Shown: positions 19,101 through 26,579, counted from the first letter of the stretch. The stretch: DNA of 64,000 nt from Haladaptatus sp. QDMS2 (GCF_029338295.1 NZ_CP119791.1:2888152-2952151); one strand, 5' to 3'. Numbers and translations are program-made. Notes: generated from the sequence alone by a model not told the origin.

Positions 19101-20000
19101 CTGGAGAATCATCGCTAACTTCTCCTGTTCGTACCCGAAGATGGAGGGTGCAATCGACCCCACCATCTTGTCGTAAATGTCGGGTTCCTGGGAGAGTTCG
19201 ATGATGTCCTTTTTGTCCTCCTCGGTGATGTCCATCTCCTCGAACTGCTCGTCCTCGACGACGATGGAACTGCCCTCCATGAACACGTCGAACATCGGGG
19301 ACTTCTCCTGGTTGTTGCCCTGTTGTTCGAGGTGGAGGACGCCCGTCACGCGGACGTGGTCACCGGCGGTCACCTTGCCCGTGATGTCGTCTTCGATGTG
19401 GATGTCGATGCTCTGAGGTGTCTCCCCGCCGCGAAGTCCCTCGGGGCTCTCTTGGACCCGGAGCTTCTGGGCGTCGATGAACTCAGACTGGTCGAAGTTG
19501 ATGCGAAACGGCCCCTGTCGTTCACAGCCCTGACACTCGTGGGGTTCCTGGAAGTCGCCGCCGGCCTGCTGGATGAAGGTCAGCGTGCCACAGCGCAGGC
19601 ATTCGAAGGCGGCTTCCTGAATCTTCGGTCGAACGTCGGTGGCCTTGCGGACGATGCCCTGCACCGCGATGAGTCGGCCGCGGTGTCGTGCCCGAATCTT
19701 CCGGATGTCCGTCGCCTCCGGCAGGTTCTTGACCCGGACGTGCGCCCGGCCTAGGCCGACGTCGACCGGCAGGTCGTACATCCGCAGCGCCTCCTCTGCG
19801 TACTGTTGGAGTTGCCCGGGTTGGGACTTGTAGTCGTCTGCGAGGTCCGGGTCGAACCGATAGAGATCCTGATAATCGATGTACAGCGACCGCTGTTCGT
19901 TTGGGTACTTCTGGGCGAGTTCCCCGATTGCGTCGCGGTAGTAGTTCCGGTAGAACTCTTCGAATCGCTCGATTAGCTCTGCGTTTTCCGCGTGCGCCAT
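13185..20000 (-). CDS. mcm: Replicative DNA helicase MCM with three inteins
   Basis: A 2271-residue precursor that should splice to about 698 residues, the normal size of a haloarchaeal MCM. Extein parts are residues 1-331, 860-886, 1410-1462 and 1985-2271. The N-terminal part has a zinc ribbon (CLRCGT...CQGCERQ) and the beta-hairpin domain. Walker A GDPGTGK ends exactly at the first intein, Walker B VDELDKM lies between the second and third, and ALISRFDLIF gives the arginine finger. The C-terminus is a winged helix ending DHLRTT. MCM unwinds DNA at replication forks as a hexamer. Start ATG 20000 gives the canonical AENAELIERFEEFYRNYY. The small gene at 13184 follows without a gap. Confidence 0.95.
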   Translation of the reverse strand: MAHAENAELIERFEEFYRNYYRDAIGELAQKYPNEQRSLYIDYQDLYRFDPDLADDYKSQPGQLQQYAEEALRMYDLPVDVGLGRAHVRVKNLPEATDIRKIRARHRGRLIAVQGIVRKATDVRPKIQEAAFECLRCGTLTFIQQAGGDFQEPHECQGCERQGPFRINFDQSEFIDAQKLRVQESPEGLRGGETPQSIDIHIEDDITGKVTAGDHVRVTGVLHLEQQGNNQEKSPMFDVFMEGSSIVVEDEQFEEMDITEEDKKDIIELSQEPDIYDKMVGSIAPSIFGYEQEKLAMILQLFSGVTKHLPDGSRIRGDLHMLLIGDPGTGKCVKGDTKVTLADGTEVTIRELVESNLTDPKPIDDGVYQAVDFPVPSVDLDGTLTQKRATKVWKREAPDRMYRIQTASGSEIEVTPSHPLFVQSDGRFSARKAETLSEGQFIATPRHIPTTWDDTLSVDYRRSRANNAVRLSLPETWTPSLARLIGYIIAEGHVYRNDEHSGSVTITNNDREILDDVADGFERLGLTWSEREGRPDEQAREVVCSASEFVSFLENLEPAILNRSAEQHVPQALFSTSPEVKAAFLKAYVEAEGHVSTTQREITVSSMSRKLLEGVKSLLASIGIGAHLKPRHNESFRLRISGSDFSEYVEQVGFVTERKTVASQAFADVPENTNVDVIPDIGEQLQEIRTALALSQFDCGVPRSTYQHYERGDRNPSREALRSVITAFESRLDELYALKQNLQPEWESLKTARTDLNISQQAIADDVGVSQRTVSLHERNEVIADGGYVSGARAVINERIEDGIAVADEIHALKQLVEGDIRWEQIESIEIAEPDYEWVYDLEIEGTHNYLTNNIVSHNSAMLQYIRNIAPRSVYTSGKGSSSAGLCVTGDTRIHTENGFQEIRNLAIDEHPEPVTEETSALKAIGLQTFDRRTGVVDERASSHVWRMPEKPCRRIETAHGKSLTASENTPLLTCGEHGMEWVKISDIGPGDYVAIPKYRDFERTEIPVRKLLELTTEKVKLTDESVETIRAALCTEFGHLRGAATTLGLSEDFIYDSLRNRHVPLSKLDTMLDAVGMTREDITFDRLMIRHGDSITVPKTFDEELMYLLGLVFGDGDISLDRRRGNRGLIRLSNSDEEVLKRAATIFAEKFDKHPSIERQEGRVSCIRVNSATIARLFANAGMETPKANLELAPELTTAEHANAFLRGLMDADGAVSVRENGGSSILLSTISEGLAEQVQLMLETYGVRARRRERDRRGTYTLADGQTIESKHVQHFVEIYGSNIDRYAATIGFEVTPKQASLEKITNGATRRGETIPVGSALVATDGAGGAYHTNVTRGDNPGRERARAILEDVDLGHAEPLVREVVDASLCWDRVVEAADVGTKEVFDLTVPETHNFIGNGVVTHNTAAAVRDDFGDGQQWTLEAGALVLADKGIAAVDELDKMRSEDRSAMHEALEQQSYHPNSEILLADGRRVKIGEFVDSKMAANPDAVVDGINCEIISVDDTQVHSVDFESNKTTKHPVDRVSRHEAPDEFVRVRFSNGREVMVTPEHPMFVAGSDVETVEAQDISAGDFVPAPRKLPNSAAGVTLVDEPVQGNEKDVRLPESLTPDLAELLGLLVAEGHSYAGSSHEIGFSNQDQRLLERAATLARSTFAIESTDAVNAAGTVTKRWVSTKLYRWFEANFPEFMHTARDKRIPAKVLGASEEHIRRFLVGVFAGDGGVESEAMSFSTASEGLAEDYADALAKIGVGSRIHHDIAENSWKVYVMGDSIRQFVDAVVEPTDDRYDDAVAFADRSDATPRHHDVLPTDVAREIRSLRKLVGLNLTGKFRPTLDEGFGIRVETVQEEIAEIRDRVKVVEQELENATTLATIRTTINWSGRQLAERLDGVTTSTVHYAEAGGYDEQTREQLTNRAHATVQQALEEAEQRICELEAGCELRYYRVTDVEVVPNAGEYETAWVYDVTVEPTNTFVSQGVVLHNSISVSKAGINATLKSRCSLLGAANPKYGRFDPYEPIGEQIELEPALISRFDLIFTVTDKPDAEKDTELAEHILRTNYAGELHTHRTHTNSSNFTEQQVNEVTEEVAPVIDAELLRKYIAFSKRTCYPTMSDEAKQAIRDFYVDLRSKGADEDAPVPVTARKLEGLVRLSEASARVRLSDTVETEDAERVIELVRSCLQDIGVDPETGQFDADVVETGRSKTQRDRVKNIKNLIKEIEDEYEDGAPIDVVLDRAEEIGMDHSKAEHEIEKLKQKGEVYEPRTDHLRTT
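14049..15614 (-). other. MCM intein 3, serine-initiated, 522 residues
   Basis: It is inserted between EALEQQ and SISVSKAGIN. The first intein residue is Ser1463 (SYHPNSEILLADG), not Cys; the end is FVSQGVVLHN followed by Ser1985. Serine can replace cysteine in block A of functional inteins. Endonuclease dodecapeptides are LLGLLVAEGHSY (about 1619-1630) and FLVGVFAGDGGV (about 1714-1725). A helix-turn-helix-like stretch containing SGRQLAERLDGVTTSTVHY lies at about 1880-1898, before the final splicing blocks. Confidence 0.88.
15774..17342 (-). other. MCM intein 2, 523 residues
   Basis: It begins with Cys887 (CVTGDTRIHTENGF) and ends FIGNGVVTHN before Thr1410, so the nucleophiles are Cys1 and Thr+1. 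It follows the extein segment GKGSSSAGL. Endonuclease dodecapeptides are LLGLVFGDGDIS (about 1109-1120) and FLRGLMDADGAV (about 1206-1217); the second retains the classical acidic residues. The 27-residue extein segment separating inteins 1 and 2 is unusually short. Confidence 0.9.
17424..19007 (-). other. MCM intein 1 (Walker A site), 528 residues
   Basis: It begins with Cys332 (CVKGDTKVTLADG, block A) and ends NNIVSHN before Ser860 of the extein, so Cys1, the His-Asn pair and the Ser+1 nucleophile are all present and splicing should work. Insertion is directly after the Walker A lysine. LAGLIDADG-type dodecapeptides are ARLIGYIIAEGHVY (about 480-493) and FLKAYVEAEGHV (about 584-595), so a homing endonuclease is likely present. 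After it come two helix-turn-helix-like stretches (about 680-705 and 755-778) before the splicing blocks F and G. Confidence 0.9.
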
Positions 20001-20120
20001 TCAAGGAAAATGTAATCCACCATCGGCTAAGTAGTTTGGCAAAGGGCAGACTGAAAGTGAATGCCACCCGGGCGAACCCCTAAATAGGAAGCCGACATCG
20101 CCTCACTCAGTGATTCGCTG

Positions 20121-20657
20121 ATGCCCGGCCCCGTCTTTCTTCCCGGTGAGAACGTCTCCCTGCATACCGTCGCCCGCGACGACCTGCCGTTCATCCAGCG
20201 ACACGCGAACGACCCCCGCGTCTGGCACTCGCTCGCCAAAGCGAACCCAGTGAACGAACTTCAGGAAGAGCAGTGGTACGAATCGTGGAGCAAAGGCGAC
20301 GACGCCAAACTCCTGATTTGCGCGGACGGCGACCCCGTTGGCTTCGTCAGCCTCACGGATTTCGATACGGTTCACGGGTCGGGCCAACTCGGCTACTGGA
20401 TCGCTCCCGACGAGTGGGGCAACGGCTACGCCACCGAGGCCGTTTCGCTCATCACCGACTACGGATTCGGCCACCGACGCCTCCACAAAATCATCGCTTA
20501 CGTCTACGACTTCAACGAGGGGTCAAAGCGCGTCCTCGAAAAGCTCGGGTTCAGGCAGGAAGGCCTGCTCCGCGATGGCGGCTTCATCGACCACGAGTAC
20601 ATCGATTTACTGCTGTATGGGGTGCTCGAAGACGAGTGGCGAGCGCGCCAGGGCTGA
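20121..20657 (+). CDS. GNAT-family N-acetyltransferase (RimJ/RimL-like)
   Basis: A 178-residue acetyltransferase. It opens with a strand-turn pattern typical of RimL-like proteins (VSLHTVARDDLPFIQRHAND). The acetyl-CoA-binding loop is GQLGYWIAPDEWGNGYATEAV (Q/R..G.G/A-type, about residues 93-113), and the following helix with NEGSKRVLEKLGF is characteristic of Acetyltransf_3. It transfers acetyl from acetyl-CoA to an amine, possibly a protein N-terminus. A TATA-like CTAAATA near 20081-20087 gives a short leader. Convergent with the phosphotransferase gene. Confidence 0.9.
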   Translation: MPGPVFLPGENVSLHTVARDDLPFIQRHANDPRVWHSLAKANPVNELQEEQWYESWSKGDDAKLLICADGDPVGFVSLTDFDTVHGSGQLGYWIAPDEWGNGYATEAVSLITDYGFGHRRLHKIIAYVYDFNEGSKRVLEKLGFRQEGLLRDGGFIDHEYIDLLLYGVLEDEWRARQG

Positions 20658-20660
20658 TCT

Positions 20661-21740
20661 TTAGAGATACCGCTCGACGAACGTCCGGTGCTCCGCGGCC
20701 CGCTCGTCTCGCTCCTCGCTTGACGCATCCTGATACCACAGCGGGAGGCAGGCCATCGCGCCCAGCCGAGTGGTGAGGCTGTAGACTGCCATTCGCTCTC
20801 GGGTCGCCTCGTCGAACGCCCACCCACTTCGCGCCTCGGTGTAGGCCGTCCTGAAGGTCTCGCGGAGGGTTGCCGTCTGCTCCGGTCCGTCTTCCTCCGG
20901 ATGCAGCAGGTAGAATTCCGTCTGTGCGAGGTTGTACGCCGGCTCTGCCGCAGACAGATTCGCCCAGTCGAGAACCGCCTTCGTCGCGCCCGTCTCCGGA
21001 TCGACGAGCAGGTTCCCAAGGCGGTAGTCCCAGTGGCAGTAGGTCGGTGCTTCGGGTTCCGACAGCGCGGGAATCGCGTCCCGGAGATACTCCCGTACGC
21101 CCGGCACGAGGTCGGCGAACCGCTCGGGTTTCTCCGCGAGGTCCGGGAAGAAACCGCCCTCGGCTAAGCTGTCGAGCGTTCCCTCACTGTCCGCCAGCAC
21201 CTTTTCGCGCAAATCGTCGTAGCGAGGGTGTTCGTCAGTATCCAGGACGGCCAGTTCCTCATCCCGAACCCCGACTTTCCCCGCGCCATCGAGCGGGCCG
21301 AGCTCGTGGAGTTCCGCGAGATTTTGACCCGCCTCTCGGAGAATCTGCGTCCGGGCATCGAAGGAGAGTTGGCTCGCCTCGCCTTCGAAATTCTCCCCCT
21401 CGACGTATTCCATCAGATAGAACGGCGCGGGAAACCGCTCGTGGTCGTCACAGTAGCCGAAAACCTCCGGGACGGGAATGGTCGTCTTCAGTCCGACCAA
21501 CGCGAGCAGTCGCGGTTCTGCCCGTGCAATGACGGGGTCCACGAAATCAGCCGTCGTCGCCTTGAGTACGACCACTCGTCGCTCGAAGGACGTTTTCACG
21601 TCGAGTTTCGCGACGAAATCCGTGCCGTGGGGGCTTCGTTCGACCGATTCGGCCTCCCAGTCCGACTTGAGGTTCTCGACCATCTCCTGCACTGCCGCGT
21701 CGGAAATTTCCGCAGAATCGTTGCCCGTCGCCGTCGTCAT
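20661..21740 (-). CDS. APH-family phosphotransferase
   Basis: A protein of about 359 residues with the aminoglycoside-phosphotransferase/choline-kinase-like fold. The catalytic loop is YCHWDYRLGNLL (H.D....N) and VLDWANLSAAEPAYNLA carries the metal-binding aspartate (DFG-equivalent D-W). APFYLMEYVEGE is the hinge strand. Similar proteins in CoA-degradation contexts are called ACAD10/11-like, and the natural substrate is usually unknown. I place the start at ATG 21740 (MTTATGNDSAEI): the open frame reaches 21857, but the extra part runs into tRNA-derived repeats and has no coding character. Confidence 0.85.
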   Translation of the reverse strand: MTTATGNDSAEISDAAVQEMVENLKSDWEAESVERSPHGTDFVAKLDVKTSFERRVVVLKATTADFVDPVIARAEPRLLALVGLKTTIPVPEVFGYCDDHERFPAPFYLMEYVEGENFEGEASQLSFDARTQILREAGQNLAELHELGPLDGAGKVGVRDEELAVLDTDEHPRYDDLREKVLADSEGTLDSLAEGGFFPDLAEKPERFADLVPGVREYLRDAIPALSEPEAPTYCHWDYRLGNLLVDPETGATKAVLDWANLSAAEPAYNLAQTEFYLLHPEEDGPEQTATLRETFRTAYTEARSGWAFDEATRERMAVYSLTTRLGAMACLPLWYQDASSEERDERAAEHRTFVERYL

Positions 21741-21787
21741 ACGCTCACTTCTGATTGAACGTGTAGAAGTTTTGTGGTGATGGGTAC

Positions 21788-21945
21788 GGAACCACCCGGA
21801 TTTGAACTCGGTCGCAACGTTGCGAGTTGCTCTCTGCTCAAACTGGTTGCTGTCCATTTCTGCCTCCTCACGTGCGTTCGTCGCACAGAAATGGGACCAC
21901 CCGGATTTGAACCCCAGTCGCTGTCGCTCCTTTGTTCAAATCCGC
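21788..21945. repeat. Two partial copies of the tRNA-Pro 3' end (attachment-site-like array)
   Basis: ACCACCCGGATTTGAAC, which is the reverse complement of the T-arm and acceptor end of the tRNA-Pro gene, occurs at 21791-21807, at 21896-21912 and a third time inside the tRNA at 21997-22013. The spacings are 105 and 101 bases. At the middle copy, CGGATTTGAAC (21902-21912) is followed after 21 bases by its exact inverse GTTCAAATCCG (21934-21944). Between copies 1 and 2, CCATTTCTG and CAGAAATGG form another inverted pair. Tandem tRNA 3' fragments are the usual trace of repeated site-specific integration at a tRNA gene, but no integrase is nearby. Confidence 0.7.
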
Positions 21946-21992
21946 GGCTCGTCAGAAGGCTCTCGCTCGCCAATTTGCTCGCGAGAGAATTA

Positions 21993-22065
21993 TGGGACCA
22001 CCCGGATTTGAACCAGGGTCACAGCGTCCCAAACGCTGAAGGATACCAAGCTACCCCATGGTCCC
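21993..22065 (-). tRNA. tRNA-Pro (UGG anticodon)
   Basis: The 73-base minus-strand sequence begins GGGACCATGGGGTAGCTTGG and ends GGTGGTCCCA. The acceptor stem GGGACCA pairs with TGGTCCC, the D-arm contains GGTAGCTTGGTATCC, the anticodon stem CAGCG/CGCTG encloses loop TTTGGGA with anticodon TGG, and the T-arm has GGTTCAAATCC. CCA is not encoded. No intron is visible. Two extra copies of its 3' end lie immediately downstream. Confidence 0.95.
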
Positions 22066-22131
22066 GCATTACTGGCTTATCGGCAGCAGTTGTAAAGGGT
22101 TTCGTTCCGCGTCTGTCGGTTTGCTACCGAC

Positions 22132-23943
22132 CTACACGCCCCAAATCATGTAAATGCCCACTGTCGTCACGACGGCGAACACCAGTTGCAGCGGCGTGCC
22201 TACCTTCACAAAGTCCATGAATTTGTAGCCACCCGGCCCGTAGACGAACAGGTTGGTCTGGTAGCCAACGGGCGTCATGAACGCCGTCGAGGCGGCGAAC
22301 GTCACCGCGAGGACGAACGAGAAGGCGTTCGCGTCGATGTCGGCGGCGGCCTGAATCGCCACCGGAATCATGAGCACCACGCTCGCGTTGTTGCTGATGA
22401 TGTTCGTGAGCAGAGCCGTTCCGATGTAGAACACGCCGAGCACGCCGATTGCTGGCAACACGTCCGCAGACATCACGATGAGGTTGGCGAGGAACTCTGC
22501 TGCGCCCGTGCGCTCCATCGCGATGCCGAGGGGAATCACGCCCGCGAGCAGGAAGATGACGTCCCACTGGACGGCTTCGTACACCTCTGGTGGGCGGAGA
22601 CAGCCGGTTGCGACCATGGCAATCGCCCCGCCGAGTGCGGAGACGACGATGGGCACGACGTTGAGCGCGGCGAGCGCGACGACGCCGACGACGATGCCGA
22701 CGGCGATTGGAATCTTCGACTCACGATAGTCAGGGCGTTCGACTTCCTGGGCGATGATGAAGTTTCGATTCCGGCTGAGGCGGTTGATGCTTTCGGTGGT
22801 CGCCTGCACGAGCAGCGTGTCACCCGCCCGAAGCGGGGAGTTGTCCATCCGCTGGCGGATGAGTTCCCCACCACGACGCACCGCGAGGACGGTGGCGTCG
22901 TAGCGCTGGCGGAAGTTCGCCGTCGAGAGCGACTGCCCGACGAGCGCAGAAGAGGGGGCGACGACCATCTCGACCAGGTTGCGCCCTTCGCCCATCTTCT
23001 CCAGTTCCTCGTCGGTGACCTTGACTTCGGGAAGCAGGTCGAGGCCCTCCGCGTCGAGAAGTTGGACGAGCGTCCGGCGGTCGGTACGCACCGCGAAAAT
23101 GTCCCCCGCCTGAATCGTCTTCGGGCCGAGTGGTTCGAGGAAGACCGCATCGTTGCGAATCAGTTGAATCAGGTCCACGTCGAAGTCCGTCTCCTTGAGC
23201 GCTTCCTGGACGGTCTGGCCGATGATGGGCGAATCCTTGCGGACGACCACTTCGGTCAGGTACTCGGCCATCTGATACTCCTCAGTCAGGTCCTCTTCCG
23301 GCTTGATACGCTCTGGGAGGAGGAACCGGCCGACGACGAGCAGGTAGATGATGCCGACCACGGTCACGATGGCCCCGAGTTGCGTGAACTCGAACATCGT
23401 AAACGACCGCCCGAGCAGTCGCCCCGAGAGGTCAGACGCGAGGATGCTGGTCGAGGTTCCGATGAGCGTCAGCATCCCGCCGAACATCGAGGCGTAGGAG
23501 AGGGGAATCAGGAGTTTCGACGGCGAGGTACGTCCCTTGTGCGCGAGGTCGGTCACCATCGGCAGGAGAATCGCCACAGCTGCCGTGTTGTTGATGAACC
23601 CCGAGATGGGGCCGACGATGCCCATCGTCGCGAATAACTGTCTGCTCTCGCTTTCGCGTGTATATCGCCCCACCCACGTCCCGAGCATCTGGACCACGCC
23701 GGTTCGCTGAATGCCGTAGCTCAGAATGAACATCGCGAGGACGGTCACCGTCGCCGGACTGGCGAACCCGGAGATGCCGTCTTCGGGTGTGATGCCGGTC
23801 AGCGGCCCGAACACCATCAGCGCGACCATGATGCCGATGGCGGTGATATCGACTGGGACGGGTTCGGTTGCAAAGAGGAACAGCGCTACGAGGATGATGG
23901 CGAAAACCACCAGGGCTCCTGGGTCAAGCGCTGTTACTACCAC
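22132..23943 (-). CDS. SLC13-family (DASS-like) permease with two TrkA-C domains
   Basis: About 603 residues. Two membrane halves with GPISGFINNTAAVAILLPMV and the equivalent LLTNIISNNASVVLMIPVAI (SNNA/NNT sodium and substrate signatures) flank a cytosolic middle region (about 190-390) containing two RCK_C/TrkA-C domains: VVRKDSPIIGQTVQEA...IFAVRTDRRTLVQL and VVAPSSALVGQSLSTANFRQRY...LLVQATTESI. Members carry sulfate, dicarboxylates or other anions. I prefer GTG 23943 because the next in-frame start, ATG 24009, would overlap the helicase gene by 26 bases and add a polar, non-conserved leader. Confidence 0.85.
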   Translation of the reverse strand: MVVTALDPGALVVFAIILVALFLFATEPVPVDITAIGIMVALMVFGPLTGITPEDGISGFASPATVTVLAMFILSYGIQRTGVVQMLGTWVGRYTRESESRQLFATMGIVGPISGFINNTAAVAILLPMVTDLAHKGRTSPSKLLIPLSYASMFGGMLTLIGTSTSILASDLSGRLLGRSFTMFEFTQLGAIVTVVGIIYLLVVGRFLLPERIKPEEDLTEEYQMAEYLTEVVVRKDSPIIGQTVQEALKETDFDVDLIQLIRNDAVFLEPLGPKTIQAGDIFAVRTDRRTLVQLLDAEGLDLLPEVKVTDEELEKMGEGRNLVEMVVAPSSALVGQSLSTANFRQRYDATVLAVRRGGELIRQRMDNSPLRAGDTLLVQATTESINRLSRNRNFIIAQEVERPDYRESKIPIAVGIVVGVVALAALNVVPIVVSALGGAIAMVATGCLRPPEVYEAVQWDVIFLLAGVIPLGIAMERTGAAEFLANLIVMSADVLPAIGVLGVFYIGTALLTNIISNNASVVLMIPVAIQAAADIDANAFSFVLAVTFAASTAFMTPVGYQTNLFVYGPGGYKFMDFVKVGTPLQLVFAVVTTVGIYMIWGV

Positions 23944-23983
23944 AGCAGTATGTATTTTGCAACTGCCAAAAAGAGTGCGGTCG

Positions 23984-26038
23984 TCAGGATTCCTCGTCGC
24001 GCAACTCAATGTTCGCCACGATTTCGTACGGGTCGAGGCCCTTCCGAATGCCGTCTAACATGGCGAACGCCTCGGGCGGCGAGAGGAAGTGACGCGTCAC
24101 CGCCCGCCCGAGGGGTGTCGGTTCGAACCCGTCGATGAACTCGTACTGGAGGAGTTTTCCGATTGCGTGTTTCGTCGAGAAATCGCCGAGCATCCGGTCA
24201 TTCAGGCGCTTTGCGCCCTTCCCCGCAACGACGAGGTTCGCGAGCGTCTCCTCGATGGCGGCGTCCTCGTCGTACGGCGTCCGCACCGATTCCATCTCGT
24301 CTTTGAGCAGGGTGAAGGCCACCTCGTCCTCAGAGCGCTCCATACTGCCGTGGTAGGACCCGTCCGGCTCGACGAGCAGGTAGACGACACCCTTGTCGTG
24401 GTAGTCGGGGCGGCCCGCACGCCCGAGCATCTGGTGGAACTCCTGGACGGAGAGCCACTCGATACCCATCGCGAGCGAGTCGAAGATGACCTGCGAAGCC
24501 GGAAAGTCGACCCCAGCGGCCAGTGCGGCTGTCGTGACGACTGCCGCCAGTTCCTGCTCTGCGAACATCCTTTCGACCTTTTTCCGCCGCTTGTAGTCGA
24601 GGCCGGCGTGGTACGGCGCGGCGTTGTACTCGAGTTTTCGCGAAATCTCGTGACAGCGCCGGCGGGAGTTCGTGAAAATAATCGTCTGCCCTCGGTAGCC
24701 CTTCGAGGACTTGGTGTCGAAGGCACGTTTGACGAGTTTGTTTTCGATGCGCGGCTTCTCGGCCCCCGAGGCGAACGTGACGTGGCGCTCGATTGGCACG
24801 GGCCGCTCTTCGAACTCGATGAGCGTGGCTTCCAGCCGTTTTGCCAGCCACTTCGGGTTGCCGACGGTTGCAGAGAGGTAAATCCACTGCGCCCCCTTGT
24901 ACGACTGCTTGCGTTTTGCGCGCTGCTCGCAGTAGTGTTTCAGCCGGGCGATGAGGCCGTCGAGGCGGTGGCCTCGCCCCTCGTCTTCGAGCATGTGCAC
25001 CTCGTCGATGACGACGGTGCCGATGTCACCGAGGTCCTTGCCCGTCCGCAGCGCGTGGTCAATCCCCTCGTAGGTTCCCACAATTACGTCAGCGTTCGGG
25101 TCGAAGCGGTTGCCGTTGTCCTGGACTCGGCTCGCGCCGACTCGAATCGTGACTTTGCCGAGGTGGCCGTAGCGTTTCTTGAAGTCCTCGTGTTTCTGGT
25201 TCGCGAGGGCGACGAGGGGCACGAGAAACAGCATCTTCCCCTTGTTGTTCAGGTGGTTGTTGATGCCGGCCATCTCCCCGATGAGCGTCTTGCCCGTCGC
25301 CGTCGCGCTCACGACGAGTTGGTCGTTGCCGTCGAGCAGCCCATTTCTGACCGAGAGGCTCTGGACGGGGAGCAAGGTATCGAACCGGTCTGCGAGGAGG
25401 TCCTTGATGCCTGGGTGCATCTTGAGTTCGTCCGTCTTGACCGGGTTGACGTCCTCGACGGTGGCCGAAATCTCGTCGAATTTCGTCAGGTCGGGGTCTA
25501 AGTTCCCCTTGAGCAGGTTCGTGATGCGCTCTAAGTTCTGGACCGAAAGCAGGAGTTCTTCGAGGCGTTCGACCGCCGTCGCGGTCAGGTCGCCCTGGAA
25601 AGAGAGTTCCCGTTCGAGTTCGCGTTTCGCACAGTCGGTACAGATGTGCTCGCGGTCGGTTTCGATGGCCGTCTTGCTCGTGAGCGGCGAGTACCGTCCT
25701 TCACCAGCACAAATCCGACAGGTGCGCACGCGAGTGGCTTCGAGTTGGTAGCCGGCGAGCATCTCTCGGAGTTCTTCTGCTGCGTGCTGGGAGGTCTGCT
25801 CTGAGATGCGGATACGCGTGGCTCGCCGGGCGATCTCGACGAACTGGTCGGGACTGCGTGGCTCCTCGCTCGACCCGCGAATCACCCGAAAGCGGGCGGG
25901 TCGCGGACCGGCGTTCGTCTCTTTGAGTTCGAGCCGGGCGCGAAAGACCCGCTCTCCGTCCCGCATGACGGATACGAGGTAGTAGTCGCCAACCTCGTGG
26001 AGGAACAGCGTGTCGACCCGGGCGAGCTGCTGTGACAC
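23984..26038 (-). CDS. DEAD/DEAH-box superfamily 2 helicase with N-terminal DUF5814-type zinc domain
   Basis: A 684-residue protein. N-terminal beta-rich region, then a four-cysteine site CRIC (near 106) and CTDC (near 133). The helicase core has Walker A SATATGKT (near 246), DEVH (near 342), LSATVGNPKWLAKRL (motif III), FTNSRRRCHEI (motif IV), TTAALAAGVDFPASQVIFDS (motif V) and QMLGRAGR (motif VI). This is the Ski2/Hel308-like arrangement, with a short C-terminal domain. It would act on DNA or RNA in the cytosol; in-vivo role unknown. The SLC13 gene downstream probably shares its transcript. Confidence 0.88.
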   Translation of the reverse strand: MSQQLARVDTLFLHEVGDYYLVSVMRDGERVFRARLELKETNAGPRPARFRVIRGSSEEPRSPDQFVEIARRATRIRISEQTSQHAAEELREMLAGYQLEATRVRTCRICAGEGRYSPLTSKTAIETDREHICTDCAKRELERELSFQGDLTATAVERLEELLLSVQNLERITNLLKGNLDPDLTKFDEISATVEDVNPVKTDELKMHPGIKDLLADRFDTLLPVQSLSVRNGLLDGNDQLVVSATATGKTLIGEMAGINNHLNNKGKMLFLVPLVALANQKHEDFKKRYGHLGKVTIRVGASRVQDNGNRFDPNADVIVGTYEGIDHALRTGKDLGDIGTVVIDEVHMLEDEGRGHRLDGLIARLKHYCEQRAKRKQSYKGAQWIYLSATVGNPKWLAKRLEATLIEFEERPVPIERHVTFASGAEKPRIENKLVKRAFDTKSSKGYRGQTIIFTNSRRRCHEISRKLEYNAAPYHAGLDYKRRKKVERMFAEQELAAVVTTAALAAGVDFPASQVIFDSLAMGIEWLSVQEFHQMLGRAGRPDYHDKGVVYLLVEPDGSYHGSMERSEDEVAFTLLKDEMESVRTPYDEDAAIEETLANLVVAGKGAKRLNDRMLGDFSTKHAIGKLLQYEFIDGFEPTPLGRAVTRHFLSPPEAFAMLDGIRKGLDPYEIVANIELRDEES

Positions 26039-26076
26039 GTTCGCGAATACGCGGGCCGGGGTACTTAGGCCGCTCG

Positions 26077-26451
26077 CTACTCGACGAGTTCGATAGCGTT
26101 GTCACCGTTCGGAACCGCACAGAGGAACGACCCCTCTTCGTCGCTCTCGTTTAGGTACCAGTGGACCACGCCCGCGGGAATCAGTAGTGAGTCGCCCGCG
26201 GAGACGGTGTACTCCTCGTCGCCGATGCCGACGGTGTACTCTCCGGCGAGGACGTACTGTTCGTGTTCGACTTCGTTCGTGTGTTTCGGGACGGACGCAC
26301 CGGGGTCGAGGACGAATCGTCGGATGGCGAAATGCGGAGCCCCTTGGTCCTCGCTCAGGAGGACGCCTTTTTGCATTCCCTCGGCCGCGCCGACGGGTTC
26401 GTACTCGATGTCTGCGGCGCGACGCACGAGGGGTACTGGCGTTTCGGTCAT
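26077..26451 (-). CDS. Single-domain cupin protein
   Basis: A 124-residue double-stranded beta-helix protein. Cupin motif 1 is VPKHTNEVEHEQYVLAGEYTVG, which supplies the expected metal ligands (H, H-E, then the G after six residues), and motif 2 is SLLIPAGVVHWYLNES with the final histidine. Metal-binding appears intact. Substrate unknown; such proteins include isomerases, dioxygenases and sugar-sensing proteins. It stands alone 38 bases upstream of the helicase start and could be co-transcribed with it. Confidence 0.85.
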   Translation of the reverse strand: MTETPVPLVRRAADIEYEPVGAAEGMQKGVLLSEDQGAPHFAIRRFVLDPGASVPKHTNEVEHEQYVLAGEYTVGIGDEEYTVSAGDSLLIPAGVVHWYLNESDEEGSFLCAVPNGDNAIELVE

Positions 26452-26579
26452 ACGTCCTCTACCCAGCGCGTCGGGTTAAGATTTGGTCACGTCGCCCCAC
26501 CAGCACATATCCCGACTGAAACGTGTAGCTTTCTGACAGAGCACGCGCTCTTAAGGCGATTGCGCGCTTACCATGGGGC

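Noticed and set aside
21774..22220. An open frame reading through the tRNA-Pro gene and its partial copies
   Set aside because: Its repeated PPGFEP/HPDLNQ-type strings are the well-known result of translating tRNA antisense; not a protein.
22186..23637. A 483-codon plus-strand frame opposite the SLC13 permease
   Set aside because: Arg/His/Glu/Asp-rich shadow of a membrane protein gene; no independent support.
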